DNA of 64,000 nucleotides from Citreicella sp. C3M06 (GCF_018860705.1 NZ_JAHKQA010000072.1:62001-126000); one strand, 5' to 3'. Positions 8,267 through 17,244 are shown, numbered from the stretch's first letter. Notes: generated by a model from the letters alone, not told the origin. Made by a program: numbers and translations.

Positions 8267-9681
8267 GTGCCGCAGAAGGTCGCGGGGACGATTTCGGCTG
8301 GAAGCGGCGGGCGTGTCAGCTCTTCGGCGTCGGGCTGATCGTCATAGGGGCGCGAAAGCACGGTGTTCAGGTGATGAAAGGCGCGTTCGTCGCCATCGAC
8401 CGCCGCCGAGATCATCTGTTCGATGCGGTGGTTGCGCGGGATGAAGGCCGGGTTGCTGCGGCGCATCAGGGCTTCGGGATCAGCCTCGGTGTCGATCCGC
8501 TTGCGCCAGCCGGTTTCCCATGCGTCAAACGCCGAAGGGTCGGCGAACTGGTCGCGGGCGTTATCGGTCAGCAGGGCGCGGAAGGCGATGGTGAAATCCG
8601 CCTGATTGTCGTGCATGAGCCGTAGGAAGCTGCCGATCAGCGGGCCGTCTTCGGGGGTCGGGGCATTGATGCCGAGCTTGGCGGCAAACCGGGTGAGCCA
8701 TTCACGGTGCAGCGTATCGGCCATGCCGTGCACGATCTTGGTGAAGCTTTCGACGGCGGCGTCCTGATCGGGCATCAGCGGGATCAGCGCGGTGGCGAGT
8801 TGGGCCATGTTCCAGACGATGATTTCTGCCTGCGCGGCGTAGGCGTAGCGGCCATTGCGGTCGATCGAGCTGAACACCTGATGAGGGTCGTAGACATCCA
8901 TGAAGGCGCAGGGGCCATAGTCGATGGTTTCCCCCGACAGCGTGCAATTGTCAGTGTTCATCACGCCGTGGATGAAGCCGAGGCTCATCCACTGTGCCAC
9001 AAGCGCCGCCTGCCGGTCGCAGACCTGTTGCAGCAACTCGGTGGGATCGGTGGTGCTGGGGTAATGACGATCGACGGTATAGTCGAAGAGCTGTTGCAGC
9101 TCTGCAATCATGCCGCGCGACGAGAACAGTTCGAAATGTCCGACCCGGATGTGGCTGGCGGCAACACGGGTGAGGACGGCGCCGGGCAGCGGGCGTTCGC
9201 GCAGGACGGTCTCGCCGGTGCGCACGGCGGCAAGGGCGCGGGTGGTGGGCACTCCGAGCGCGTGCATCGCTTCGGAGACAACGTATTCGCGCAGCACCGG
9301 CCCGAGCCAGGCGCGCCCGTCGCCGCGGCGGGAATAGGGTGTTGGTCCGGAGCCCTTGAGCTGGATGTCGCGCCGGGCGCCGGCGTGGTCGATGACCTCG
9401 CCCAGCAGAAGGGCGCGCCCGTCGCCGAGCTGGGGCGAGAAGCCTCCGAACTGGTGGCCGGCATAGACCTGTGCCAGCGGATCGGCTCCGTCCGGGATGA
9501 CGTTGCCGGCGAAGATCGGGGCGAGGCGGGGATCATCGCTGCCGGTGATGTTCAGCGTTTCGGCGAGGGCCGCGTTCCATGCGATCAGCTTCGGGGCGCT
9601 GACGGGCTGCGGCTTCAGCTTGCTGTGGAAGCTGGCGGGCAGGCGGGCGAAGCTGTTGTCGAAGGGAATATGCAGGGTCAT
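8263..9681 (-). CDS. selO: SelO/YdiU protein adenylyltransferase (pseudokinase fold)
   Basis: A 472-residue member of the SelO (YdiU, UPF0061) family. Conserved blocks seen are YAGHQFGGFSPQLGDGRA with the nucleotide-binding glycine loop, the QLKGSGPTPYSRRGDGRAW segment with the key lysine, REY near the regulatory helix, and HGVMNTDN with the metal-binding Asn, followed by DYGPCAFMD. SelO proteins transfer AMP from ATP to Ser/Thr/Tyr of target proteins and are linked to oxidative-stress responses. The C-terminal selenocysteine of eukaryotic SelO is here an ordinary Cys two residues before the end (FCGT). The start MTLHIPFDNSF was preferred to an in-frame ATG 26 codons upstream because the latter runs into the intergenic repeat. 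Confidence 0.93.
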   Translation of the reverse strand: MTLHIPFDNSFARLPASFHSKLKPQPVSAPKLIAWNAALAETLNITGSDDPRLAPIFAGNVIPDGADPLAQVYAGHQFGGFSPQLGDGRALLLGEVIDHAGARRDIQLKGSGPTPYSRRGDGRAWLGPVLREYVVSEAMHALGVPTTRALAAVRTGETVLRERPLPGAVLTRVAASHIRVGHFELFSSRGMIAELQQLFDYTVDRHYPSTTDPTELLQQVCDRQAALVAQWMSLGFIHGVMNTDNCTLSGETIDYGPCAFMDVYDPHQVFSSIDRNGRYAYAAQAEIIVWNMAQLATALIPLMPDQDAAVESFTKIVHGMADTLHREWLTRFAAKLGINAPTPEDGPLIGSFLRLMHDNQADFTIAFRALLTDNARDQFADPSAFDAWETGWRKRIDTEADPEALMRRSNPAFIPRNHRIEQMISAAVDGDERAFHHLNTVLSRPYDDQPDAEELTRPPLPAEIVPATFCGT

Positions 9682-9740
9682 GATCTGGATATAGGCGGCC
9701 TGAAAGAGGTTGAAAGGGGCACTTGCGGCGAGGGCAGCCG

Positions 9741-9785
9741 TGGGGGCCAGCCCCCACACCCCCGGAGTTTAGGGGCAAGATGAAG
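9741..9785 (+). repeat. Intergenic repeat copy B (GGAGTTTA type)
   Basis: TGGGGGC/GCCCCCA stem with a two-base loop, then CACCCCCGGAGTTTA and GGGCAAGATGAAG. It lies between the selO start and the end of the acetyltransferase gene. Confidence 0.8.
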
Positions 9786-9805
9786 AGGGGGCGCGGCGCG
9801 GCGGA

Positions 9806-10252
9806 TCAGAGTTCGCGCGTCATCAGGGCGTAGCCATCGCGCATTTTGAAGCGGTTGCGGCGATAGAATTGCTGGGCGCGATCGTCGGAGCGGTCGACTT
9901 CGAGGTGCATGGCGCAGACGCCCGCCTCTCGCAGGCCGACCGAGAGCTGGTGAAGCGCATCGCCGCCCATGCCGCGGCGGCGCACGGCGGGGCGCACGTA
10001 GATTTCATCGACGATGGCGTCGAGGCCGCCGTATTCGAGGCTCCAGCCAAAGCTGACCATGACGTAACCGACCGGGGCCTTGCGCGGCCCGATCAGCCAG
10101 ATGGCGCCGTGCGGCATGCCGTCGAGGATAGGCGTAAGTGCGCCCTCGACATGGGCCTGATCGGAGCCGTAGCCACGTTCGGCGTGAAAGGACAGCACCA
10201 TGGCGGCGAGCTTTTGCAGATCGGAAGGATCGGCGAGATGCAGCGACTTCAC
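9806..10252 (-). CDS. GNAT-family N-acetyltransferase
   Basis: A 148-residue single-domain GNAT protein. The acetyl-CoA pyrophosphate loop is visible as RPAVRRRGMGGD (around residues 86-97), preceded by the DEIYV strand and followed by HLEVDRSDDRAQQFYRRNRF, the usual beta5/alpha4 region. The substrate is unknown. The GTG start (MKSLHLADPSDL) forms a GTGA four-base overlap with the stop of the nucleoside hydrolase gene upstream, so the two are translationally coupled; longer starts would lie wholly within that gene. Confidence 0.85.
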   Translation of the reverse strand: MKSLHLADPSDLQKLAAMVLSFHAERGYGSDQAHVEGALTPILDGMPHGAIWLIGPRKAPVGYVMVSFGWSLEYGGLDAIVDEIYVRPAVRRRGMGGDALHQLSVGLREAGVCAMHLEVDRSDDRAQQFYRRNRFKMRDGYALMTREL

Positions 10253-11184
10253 AGGCGGGCCAGCCTTTCGGTGATCAGCGCGAAGAGGCCATCGGCGTCG
10301 AGATCGCCGATGAACAGCGCATTGGGCGCGCGGTCGGTCACGCCCCACCAGTCGGCGACGGTCATGCCGCGGGTCAGGGGAGAGTGCACCTCGATTTCGA
10401 CGTTGATCCGGCGGCCAGTGAACAGCGCCGGTTTCAGCAGCCATGCCGTGACGCAAGGATCGTGGAGTGGGGCCCCGTCGGAGCCGTATTTCTCGCGGTC
10501 GAAGCGTTCGAAGAAATCGGTCATCTCCGCCACGGCGGTGCCGACCGGCGTGCCAATGGCGCGGAAGGCATCGTTGCGCGGCTTGGTGACCAGCGCCTTG
10601 TGGGTCACATCGAGCGGGATCACCACCAGCGGTGCGCCGGCGCGGAACACGATCTCGGCGGCTTCGGGGTCGACGTAGATGTTGAATTCGGCGGCGGGGG
10701 TGATGTTGCCGACTTCGAAATAGGCGCCGCCCATCAGGACGATCTGTTTGACCCGCGCCGCGATGTCGGGGGCCTGTTCAAAGGCGGTGGCGATGTTGGT
10801 GAGCGGGCCGAGCGGGCACAGCGTCACCGTGCCCGGCGGTTCGGCGCGCAGCGTGTCGATGATGAAATCCACCGCATGGCCCGGTTGCAGCGGCATCTGC
10901 GGATCGGGCAGGGTCGGGCCGTCGAGCCCGGTCTTGCCATGCACGTGTTCTGCCGTCACCAGCGGCTGGCGCAGTGGGCGGTCGCAGCCGGCAAAGACCT
11001 TTATATCGGGCCGCCCGGCCAGCTCGCAGACCTTGCGCGCGTTCAGCGCCGTCAGCGCCAGCGGCACGTTGCCCGCGACGGCGGTGATGCCCAGCACCTC
11101 GAGTTCGGGGGAGCCGAGCGCCAGCAGGATTGCAACGGCGTCATCCTGGCCGGGATCTGTGTCGATGATGATGCGCTCGGCCAT
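10249..11184 (-). CDS. Inosine-uridine type nucleoside hydrolase
   Basis: A 311-residue member of the IunH/Rih family, which cleaves the N-glycosidic bond of ribonucleosides for salvage. The calcium-binding signature DTDPGQDDA stands at the N-terminus (residues 7-15), with VLMGGAYFEVGN and AEFNIYVDPEAA further on, as in the family. Purine or pyrimidine preference cannot be told from the sequence. ATG at MAERIIIDTD was preferred to one nine codons upstream since it directly precedes the first core strand. First gene of a two-gene unit with the acetyltransferase. It is divergent from zwf across about 220 bases. Confidence 0.92.
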   Translation of the reverse strand: MAERIIIDTDPGQDDAVAILLALGSPELEVLGITAVAGNVPLALTALNARKVCELAGRPDIKVFAGCDRPLRQPLVTAEHVHGKTGLDGPTLPDPQMPLQPGHAVDFIIDTLRAEPPGTVTLCPLGPLTNIATAFEQAPDIAARVKQIVLMGGAYFEVGNITPAAEFNIYVDPEAAEIVFRAGAPLVVIPLDVTHKALVTKPRNDAFRAIGTPVGTAVAEMTDFFERFDREKYGSDGAPLHDPCVTAWLLKPALFTGRRINVEIEVHSPLTRGMTVADWWGVTDRAPNALFIGDLDADGLFALITERLARL

Positions 11185-11288
11185 GTTTGCCCCTTTTGTT
11201 CTGACCGCCAAGGGGTGCCACGGGCCGCGCCCGCATTCAAGCTACAAGCCAGAGCGGGCCGCTGCTGGCGCTTTTTCGCGACGGGTGA

Positions 11289-11316
11289 TTGCCGCATTGG
11301 AGCGAGATGCTACACT
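11289..11316 (+). promoter_or_regulatory. Candidate zwf promoter
   Basis: TTGCCG and TACACT are separated by 16 bases, a fair match to a sigma-70 type promoter. A start point near 11323 would leave an 80-base leader before zwf. Confidence 0.4.
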
Positions 11317-11347
11317 CGGGACTGGACTTGCCCTCGGCGCGGGCTGG

Positions 11348-11361
11348 CGTTAACGCTAACA
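11348..11361 (+). promoter_or_regulatory. Candidate LacI-family operator upstream of zwf
   Basis: CGTTAACGCTAACA is a 12-of-14 match to the palindrome TGTTAGCGCTAACA, with the central CG usual for LacI-family sites in alphaproteobacterial sugar catabolism. It lies just downstream of the candidate promoter and 44 bases before the zwf ATG, where a repressor would block transcription. No LacI gene is in the window. Confidence 0.4.
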
Positions 11362-11405
11362 GCGCCGAGTTCCGGCCACACGTTCAGAATCGGAGTACGC
11401 CCGAC

Positions 11406-12869
11406 ATGGTTTCCCGCGTCATTCCCGTCGCCCCCTTTGATCTCGTCATCTTCGGCGGCACTGGCGATCTTGCCCGGCGCAAGATCCTTCCCGGATTGTT
11501 CCGCCGCTATTGCAGCGGGCAGATCCCTCCCGAGAGCCGCATCATCGGGGCTGCACGGTCCGAGATGGACGAGGAGGGCTTTCGCGAGGAAATCCGCGCT
11601 GCGTTGCAGGAATTCGCCGGTCGCAAGGCCGAGGATGCCGCGGCGGTGCAGGATTTCCTTGACCACCTGTTCTATGTTGCGGTGGACGCCACCGGTGATC
11701 GCGGCTGGGAGCAACTCAAGGGTTTGCTGCGCCCGGATGACGAAGGCATTGTCCGGGCCTTCTATTTCTCGGTCGGGCCGAGCCTGTTCGGACCGCTGGC
11801 CGAGCGGCTGCGCACGCATGGGCTGGCCCATCGTGAAACCCGCATCGTGGTGGAAAAACCGTTTGGCCACGATCTGGAAAGCGCCCGCGCGCTGAACGAA
11901 GAGCTGGCGCAGCATTTTGCAGAGGATCAGATCTATCGGATCGACCATTACCTCGGCAAGGAAACCGTGCAGAACCTGATGGCGGTGCGCTTTGGCAACA
12001 TGCTGTTCGAACCGCTGTGGAACGCGCAATACGTCGATCATATCCAGATCACCGTGGCTGAAACCGTGGGCGTGGGTGGGCGTGGTTCCTACTATGACCA
12101 TTCGGGGGCGATGCGCGATATGGTGCAGAACCACCTGATGCAGCTTTTGTGCTTGATCGCGATGGAGCCGCCCGCCAAATTCGATGCCGATGCCGTGCGC
12201 GATGAAAAGCTCAAGGTGATCCGTGCGCTGGATCCGATCGATCCCGATCAGATCGTGCGCGGGCAGTATACCTCGGATGGCGAGGTGGCTTCGTATCGCG
12301 AGGATGCCGAGAACCCCGCGTCCAAGACCGAAAGCTATATCGCGCTCAAGGCGTATATTTCCAACTGGCGGTGGGCCAACACGCCGTTCTATCTGCGCAC
12401 CGGCAAGCGGCTGAACGCGCGGGCGTCGGAAATCGCCGTGGTGTTCAAGGAGACGCCGCATTCGATCTTTGGCATCGATTCGGGGCGGCATCGCAATGTG
12501 CTGTCGATCCGGCTGCAACCGGACGAGGGTATGACGCTGGGCGTTACCATCAAGGAGCCGGGGCCGGGCGGCATGCGCCTGCTGGACGTGCCGCTGGACA
12601 TGAGCTTTGCCGATGCGCTGGGGCCGGAGGCCGAAGAGGTCACCGATGCCTATGAGCGCCTGATCATGGATGTGATCCGCGGCAACCAGACGCTGTTCAT
12701 GCGCGGGGACGAGGTCGAAGCGGCATGGGCCTGGACCGATCCGCTGATCGAGGGCTGGGAACGGCGCGGCGACAATCCCAAGCCCTATGACGCCGGCAGC
12801 GTCGGGCCGGACGATGCCGCCTTTCTCATCAACAGGGACGGCCGCCGCTGGCGGGCGATCAAGTCATGA
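11406..12869 (+). CDS. zwf: Glucose-6-phosphate 1-dehydrogenase
   Basis: A 487-residue cytoplasmic enzyme oxidising glucose 6-phosphate to 6-phosphogluconolactone with NAD(P)+. The Rossmann loop FGGTGDLARRK is at residues 16-26 and the active-site signature RIDHYLGKE near residue 178. The start is the ATG after a GGAG site; the in-frame upstream ATG would add 39 residues of poor quality containing the putative operator. The stop overlaps the pgl start by four bases. With pgl and pgi it forms a unit feeding the Entner-Doudoroff and pentose phosphate pathways, the usual arrangement in Rhodobacterales that catabolise sugars by the Entner-Doudoroff route. A LacI-type palindrome upstream suggests sugar-responsive repression. 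Confidence 0.97.
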   Translation: MVSRVIPVAPFDLVIFGGTGDLARRKILPGLFRRYCSGQIPPESRIIGAARSEMDEEGFREEIRAALQEFAGRKAEDAAAVQDFLDHLFYVAVDATGDRGWEQLKGLLRPDDEGIVRAFYFSVGPSLFGPLAERLRTHGLAHRETRIVVEKPFGHDLESARALNEELAQHFAEDQIYRIDHYLGKETVQNLMAVRFGNMLFEPLWNAQYVDHIQITVAETVGVGGRGSYYDHSGAMRDMVQNHLMQLLCLIAMEPPAKFDADAVRDEKLKVIRALDPIDPDQIVRGQYTSDGEVASYREDAENPASKTESYIALKAYISNWRWANTPFYLRTGKRLNARASEIAVVFKETPHSIFGIDSGRHRNVLSIRLQPDEGMTLGVTIKEPGPGGMRLLDVPLDMSFADALGPEAEEVTDAYERLIMDVIRGNQTLFMRGDEVEAAWAWTDPLIEGWERRGDNPKPYDAGSVGPDDAAFLINRDGRRWRAIKS

Positions 12870-13543
12870 CCTACGAACTGCGCACCTATCCCGATCGCGA
12901 GATGCTGGCGATGGATCTTGCCAATCTGATTGCCGGGGAGCTGCGCGCGGCGCTTGGGCATCGCGACCGGGCGGCGCTGGCAGTGCCGGGCGGCACCTCG
13001 CCCGGCCCGGTGTTCGACGCGCTCTGCGCCGCCGATCTCGACTGGAACCGCGTCGACGTGCTGCTCACCGATGAACGCTGGGTGCCCGAAAGCTCGGAGC
13101 GGTCCAACACCGCGCTGCTGCGGCGCCGGTTGTTGACGGACCGCGCCGCGGCGGCGCGGTATCTGCCGCTTTATGCCGATGCCGAAACGCCAGAGGAAAA
13201 GCTGGGGGAATTGGCCGAAGCCATCGCCCCGTCGCTGCCGCTGGCGGTGGCGCTGCTGGGGATGGGCGAGGACATGCACACTGCCTCGATCTTTCCCGGC
13301 GCCGACAAGCTGGCCGAGGCGCTGGCCCCGGATGCCCCGATCCTGTTGCCGATGCGCGCGCCCGGCGCGCCGGAGCCGCGCATCACGCTAAGCGCGCATG
13401 TGCTGGATGGTGCGATGGCCAAGCATGTCGTGATCTATGGCGCCGCAAAGCTGGAAGTGCTTAAAGCGCTGCGAGGGAAACCGCCGAGCGAGGCGCCGGT
13501 GAATGCCATTCTCGGCGATGCGGTGGTGCACTGGGCGCAATGA
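12866..13543 (+). CDS. pgl: 6-phosphogluconolactonase
   Basis: A 225-residue protein of the DevB/NagB-like 6-phosphogluconolactonase family, which hydrolyses the lactone made by Zwf. Visible are AVPGGTSPGPVFDAL (residues 36-50) for the phosphate site, VLLTDERWVP near 70, SNTALL, and the ALLGMGEDMHTASIFPG block around residues 130-147 that ends in the expected catalytic region. Length is typical. Its ATG overlaps the zwf stop (ATGA) and pgi follows after 33 bases, so the three genes should be cotranscribed. Confidence 0.95.
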   Translation: MTYELRTYPDREMLAMDLANLIAGELRAALGHRDRAALAVPGGTSPGPVFDALCAADLDWNRVDVLLTDERWVPESSERSNTALLRRRLLTDRAAAARYLPLYADAETPEEKLGELAEAIAPSLPLAVALLGMGEDMHTASIFPGADKLAEALAPDAPILLPMRAPGAPEPRITLSAHVLDGAMAKHVVIYGAAKLEVLKALRGKPPSEAPVNAILGDAVVHWAQ

Positions 13544-13576
13544 GCCGCCGCGCTGTGCTTTCAGAAGGGAAGAGAT

Positions 13577-15157
13577 ATGTGGGATGATCTGAAACGCTTG
13601 GCCGCTGCGCGAGAAGAGCGGCGCATTGAAGCGCTGTTTGCCGAAGATGCCGACCGGGCGGCGCGCTTTTCGGTAGAAGCGGGCGGGATGCTGCTGGATT
13701 TCTCGAAAACCCAGCTTGACGACGAAGTGCTGGAGGCGCTGCTGGCACTGGCCGAGGCTGCGCAGGTCGCGCCCCGCCGTGAGGCGATGTTTGCCGGTGC
13801 AAAGATCAATGAGACCGAAGGGCGGGCCGTCCTGCACACGGCGCTGCGCAACCTTGATGGCGCGCCGGTGCTGGTCGATGGCACTGACGTGATGCCCGAG
13901 GTGCTAGCGACGCTGGGGCGCATGGAGGTGCTGGCCGAGGAAATCCGCGCATCGGGTGTGACCGATGTGGTGAACATCGGTATCGGCGGGTCGGACCTTG
14001 GCCCCAAGATGGGCACCATCGCGCTGGCGCCGTTCCACGACGGGCCGCGCTGCCATTTCGTGTCGAACGTCGACGGGGCCGACATTGCCGATACGCTCAA
14101 GCTGTGCAACCCGGCGAGCACGCTGTTCATCATCGCGTCCAAGACCTTTACCACCATCGAGACCATGACCAACGCCAAGACCGCGTGGGACTGGCTGGAA
14201 TCCAAGGGCCAGACCACCGAGGGCAAGTTCATCGCCCTGTCCTCCAATCAGGCGAAGGCGGCGGAATGGGGCATTCCGGAAACCCGGGTCTTTGGGTTCG
14301 AAGACTGGGTCGGCGGGCGCTATTCGATGTGGGGGCCGATCGGCCTGTCGATGATGATCGCCATCGGGCCGGATGATTTTCGCGCCTTCCTGCGCGGCGG
14401 CATGGAGATGGATGCGCATTTCCGCGATGCGCCGCTGGCGCAGAACATGCCGGTGATGCTGGCGCTGGTGGGCATGTGGCACAATCAGGTGTTGGGTTAC
14501 ACGACCCGCGCCGTGCTGCCCTATGACAACCGCCTTGCCCGTCTGCCCGCCTATCTTCAGCAGCTCGAGATGGAGAGCAACGGCAAGGGCGTCAGCATGG
14601 ATGGCGCCGATCTGACGGTGACGTCCGGCCCCGTGGTCTGGGGCGAGCCGGGCACCAATGGTCAGCACGCGTTCTATCAGCTGATCCATCAGGGCACCCG
14701 CGTCGTTCCCTGCGAATTCATGGTCGCCGCACGCGGACACGAGCCAGAGCTGCGCCACCATCACGAATTGCTCGTCGCCAACTGCCTTGCGCAATCCGAA
14801 GCGCTGATGCGCGGGCGCAGCCTTGACGAGGCGCGCGGCAAGGTCGCTGGCAAGTTCGAGGGCGACGAGCTTGAGCGTCAGGCCCGCCATCGGGTGTTTC
14901 CGGGCAACCGGCCGTCGACCACGCTGGTCTATGCCAGCCTCGATCCACAGACGCTGGGGCGCATCGTGGCGCTGTACGAACACCGGGTGTTTGTCGAAGG
15001 GGTGATCCTGAACATCAACTCTTACGATCAATGGGGTGTCGAGCTGGGTAAAGAGCTGGCGACGGCGCTGGGGCCGATGGTCAGCGGTGCGCAAAGCGCC
15101 GAGGGCAAGGATGGGTCGACCCGCCAGCTGCTGACATTCCTGTCGCAGAATGTCTGA
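13577..15157 (+). CDS. pgi: Glucose-6-phosphate isomerase
   Basis: A 526-residue phosphoglucose isomerase interconverting glucose 6-phosphate and fructose 6-phosphate. The sugar-isomerase blocks [13 protein letters not shown] (about 132-144), [13 protein letters not shown], and the C-terminal signature [10 protein letters not shown] are all present. Length is typical of the bacterial enzyme. An AGAAGGGAAGAG ribosome binding site stands before the ATG. Being third after zwf and pgl, it allows fructose 6-phosphate from gluconeogenesis to be recycled into the Entner-Doudoroff path, which is the known logic of this gene order in Rhodobacterales. Confidence 0.97.
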   Translation: MWDDLKRLAAAREERRIEALFAEDADRAARFSVEAGGMLLDFSKTQLDDEVLEALLALAEAAQVAPRREAMFAGAKINETEGRAVLHTALRNLDGAPVLVDGTDVMPEVLATLGRMEVLAEEIRASGVTDVVNIGIGGSDLGPKMGTIALAPFHDGPRCHFVSNVDGADIADTLKLCNPASTLFIIASKTFTTIETMTNAKTAWDWLESKGQTTEGKFIALSSNQAKAAEWGIPETRVFGFEDWVGGRYSMWGPIGLSMMIAIGPDDFRAFLRGGMEMDAHFRDAPLAQNMPVMLALVGMWHNQVLGYTTRAVLPYDNRLARLPAYLQQLEMESNGKGVSMDGADLTVTSGPVVWGEPGTNGQHAFYQLIHQGTRVVPCEFMVAARGHEPELRHHHELLVANCLAQSEALMRGRSLDEARGKVAGKFEGDELERQARHRVFPGNRPSTTLVYASLDPQTLGRIVALYEHRVFVEGVILNINSYDQWGVELGKELATALGPMVSGAQSAEGKDGSTRQLLTFLSQNV

Positions 15158-15191
15158 AAAAGTTCCCTGACATTGGGCTTATAAATTCTCT

Positions 15192-15216
15192 CCCGGGGGC
15201 GGAACATGCCCCCGGA
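15192..15216 (+). terminator. GC-rich hairpin after pgi
   Basis: CCGGGGGC and GCCCCCGG pair perfectly around a seven-base loop 35 bases after the pgi stop. No T-run follows, so it may stabilise the 3' end and not terminate by itself. Confidence 0.4.
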
Positions 15217-15273
15217 TCTCCGTGTTGTGTCTGCATACGTCATCTACGACGACACGAAATGGAGGAACACGCT

Positions 15274-15999
15274 ATGAAACATCTTACCATGACCGTTGCC
15301 GCGATTGCCCTGACCGCCGGTGGTGCCGCTTTTGCCCAGAGCGCTGACAACACCGCGCCGCAAACGCATGACAACATGGAACAGGCCGAGACCAATCTTT
15401 CTCAGGCTGGCGAAAATCTGGAGCAGGCCGCCGAGGACGCCGGCAATGCCATCGAACATGCCGCCGAGCAGACCGGCGATGCGATGCACAATGCCGCCAA
15501 TAATCTCGAAGGTGAAATGGACGAGGCCGGGAACGATACGCAGGCGTTGTTTGCCAATGATGCCGACGGCCTGATCCGCGCACGCGATATCCTTGGCGGT
15601 ACCGTCTATGCTGAAGCCGAGGACATGGAGGGCGACGAGGCGACCATGGACAGCGCGGCAACCGACAGCACCGCGATGCCCGAATCCGGCACTGCGACCC
15701 TCACTACGGAAGGCACCGAGGCTGGCGCCGACATGGCTGCAACCGGTAACTCCGCCATCGACGAAAACTGGAACAGCGTCGGCGAGATCGAAGATCTGGT
15801 GTTCAATGCGGATGGCTCGCTTGAAGGTGTCGTCGCCGAAGTTGGCGGCTTCCTCGGGCTTGGCGACAAGCATATCCATGTCTCGCTTGGTGACATGAAT
15901 CTGGTGCCGGTGGACGATGCGTCCTACGCCATCGTGGTTCCCTACACCAAGGACCAGATGATGGAGATGCCGGACGTCGATGAATCGTTCTCGAACTGA
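15274..15999 (+). CDS. Secreted PRC-barrel domain protein
   Basis: A 241-residue protein with a signal peptide (residues 1-22, cleavage after AAFAQ). Residues 25-90 are an acidic, Asn/Glu/Ala-rich amphipathic helix region with repeated NMEQAETNL / AGENLEQAA-type units, resembling LEA or apolipoprotein helices. Residues 165-240 form a PRC-barrel: NWNSVGEIEDLVFNADG, VVAEVGGFLGLGDKHIHVSL and a C-terminal strand. It should be periplasmic. PRC-barrel proteins of this kind are widespread in alphaproteobacteria and often stress-related, but no activity is established. A GGAGG site stands before the chosen ATG (MKHLTMTVAA). It is monocistronic: a hairpin precedes it and a clear terminator follows. 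Confidence 0.85.
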   Translation: MKHLTMTVAAIALTAGGAAFAQSADNTAPQTHDNMEQAETNLSQAGENLEQAAEDAGNAIEHAAEQTGDAMHNAANNLEGEMDEAGNDTQALFANDADGLIRARDILGGTVYAEAEDMEGDEATMDSAATDSTAMPESGTATLTTEGTEAGADMAATGNSAIDENWNSVGEIEDLVFNADGSLEGVVAEVGGFLGLGDKHIHVSLGDMNLVPVDDASYAIVVPYTKDQMMEMPDVDESFSN

Positions 16000-16023
16000 T
16001 CAATCACGTCTCTCTCAAGGATC

Positions 16024-16051
16024 GGCCGGAGCATTGCTCCGGCCTTTTCTT
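16024..16051 (+). terminator. Rho-independent terminator after PRC-barrel gene
   Basis: A perfect nine-base stem GGCCGGAGC/GCTCCGGCC with loop ATT is followed by TTTTCTTTT. Confidence 0.9.
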
Positions 16052-16075
16052 TTGCAATCAGATGAATAGGGCGTG

Positions 16076-16504
16076 TCATGAGATGTCGAACCCGGCCGGG
16101 GCGAGGGTGAATCCGTCGAAGCGAAAGCCCGGAGAGACGGTGCAGCTGACCAGCGTCCACGCCCCGGTTGAGACCGCCGCCTGCCAGTGATGCGCCGGAA
16201 CGATGCGCTGCGGGCGCGCCCCGGCGGCAAGGTCTGGGCCAAGCACAAGGTCCTCGCGGGGGCCGCTGTCTGACGGCGCCAACGACAGCACCAGCGGGGC
16301 ACCCGCATGCCAGAGCCAGATCTCGGCGGCATCGACGCGGTGCCAGTGGCTGCGCTCGCCCGCCTTCAGTAGAAAATAGATGCAGGTGCCCGCTGTCCGT
16401 TCGCCGGGCGCGCAGTCGGCAGCCCATGTCTGGCGGTAATGGCCACCCTCGGGGTGCGGGGACAGCTCGAGCAGGGCGATGATCTCGTCTGCGGTCAAAC
16501 TCAT
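16076..16504 (-). CDS. DUF985 cupin protein
   Basis: A 142-residue cupin of the DUF985 (YML079W-like) family. Seen are LSPHPEGGHYRQTW near the N-terminus, TCIYFLLKAGERSHWHRVDAAEIW with the first cupin motif histidines, and VPAHHWQAA and TLVSCTVSPGF in the second half. The fold suggests a small-molecule or sugar-nucleotide ligand, but no reaction is known for the family. MSLTADEI was chosen as start since the upstream in-frame ATG adds 27 unlikely residues. It converges with the terminator of the PRC-barrel gene and is divergent from the lysis pair. Confidence 0.85.
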   Translation of the reverse strand: MSLTADEIIALLELSPHPEGGHYRQTWAADCAPGERTAGTCIYFLLKAGERSHWHRVDAAEIWLWHAGAPLVLSLAPSDSGPREDLVLGPDLAAGARPQRIVPAHHWQAAVSTGAWTLVSCTVSPGFRFDGFTLAPAGFDIS

Positions 16505-16626
16505 CGGGGGGCTCCGTACGCTGCTGTCGGGTCTGGTTAAGAAATATTGGCGAGATTTGGTCCTGCGGGAAAGCGTCCCTTGCAAGAGGCGGCCCGCTCA
16601 ACGGACACATCGAGCGAGTATATACC

Positions 16627-17244
16627 ATGACCAGCATCGACGTTCGGCGCATGGCCGAAGACATCGTCGCCCGCGAGGGCGGCTACGTGAACGACCCCGA
16701 CGATCCAGGCGGGGCCACCAAATACGGCGTCACCATCCACACCATGCGGCGGCTTGGCATCGATCTCGACCGCGACGGTGATGTGGATGTGCGCGACGTT
16801 CAGGCGCTGAGCCGGGCGCAGGCGGTGGATATTTTTCTGACCCATTACTTCAGCGGGCCGCGTATTGCCGAGCTGCCGGAGGTGCTGCACGCCACGGTGT
16901 TCGACATGTATGTCAACGCCGGGTCGAATGCGGTGAAGATCCTGCAGCGCCTTTTGCTGAAGATGGGCGAGACGGTGTCGGTCGACGGGCTTATCGGCCC
17001 GATGACCATTGCCGCGACCCATCGCGCCTATGCGCAGGCCCCGGGCGTGATCGGCGATGCTTATGGCATCGAGCGGCGCAATTATTATTTCGACATTGCC
17101 GACCGGCGTCCGGCCTCGCGCAAATATGCCCGCACCCGCGCGGGCGGCAAGGGCGGCTGGATCAAGCGCGCCGAGGAGTTCATCTCGCCGCGGTTTCGGA
17201 TGAGCGATGCGGAATTCAGCCAGAGGGTGGCAGCATGGGGATGA
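16627..17244 (+). CDS. GTA release endolysin (holin-associated N-acetylmuramidase, GH108)
   Basis: A 205-residue muramidase. The GH108 domain begins with the catalytic motif REGGYVNDPDDPGGATKYGVT (Glu around residue 18), and the C-terminal half (from about residue 115) is the PG_binding_3-type domain with VDGLIGPMT. It would cleave glycan strands of peptidoglycan. It overlaps by ten bases with a holin gene whose family is that of GTA release holins, so this pair matches the endolysin-holin unit that lyses producer cells to free gene-transfer-agent particles in Rhodobacter capsulatus. No phage structural genes surround it, in agreement with the separate location of GTA lysis genes. No export signal is seen; the holin would provide passage. 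Confidence 0.9.
   Translation: MTSIDVRRMAEDIVAREGGYVNDPDDPGGATKYGVTIHTMRRLGIDLDRDGDVDVRDVQALSRAQAVDIFLTHYFSGPRIAELPEVLHATVFDMYVNAGSNAVKILQRLLLKMGETVSVDGLIGPMTIAATHRAYAQAPGVIGDAYGIERRNYYFDIADRRPASRKYARTRAGGKGGWIKRAEEFISPRFRMSDAEFSQRVAAWG

Noticed and set aside
10138-11895. 585-residue plus-strand frame across the nucleoside hydrolase and zwf
   Set aside because: His/Arg/Gly-rich composition without motifs; a shadow of the opposite-strand genes.
15201-15228. GGAAC-N18-GTT before the PRC-barrel gene, resembling an EcfG general-stress promoter
   Set aside because: Rhodobacterales generally lack the PhyR-EcfG system, and the GGAAC lies in the loop of a hairpin; the match is probably by chance.
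16540-16626. CtrA site (TTAA-N7-TTAA) upstream of the GTA lysis pair
   Set aside because: Only a single TTAA half site is present.
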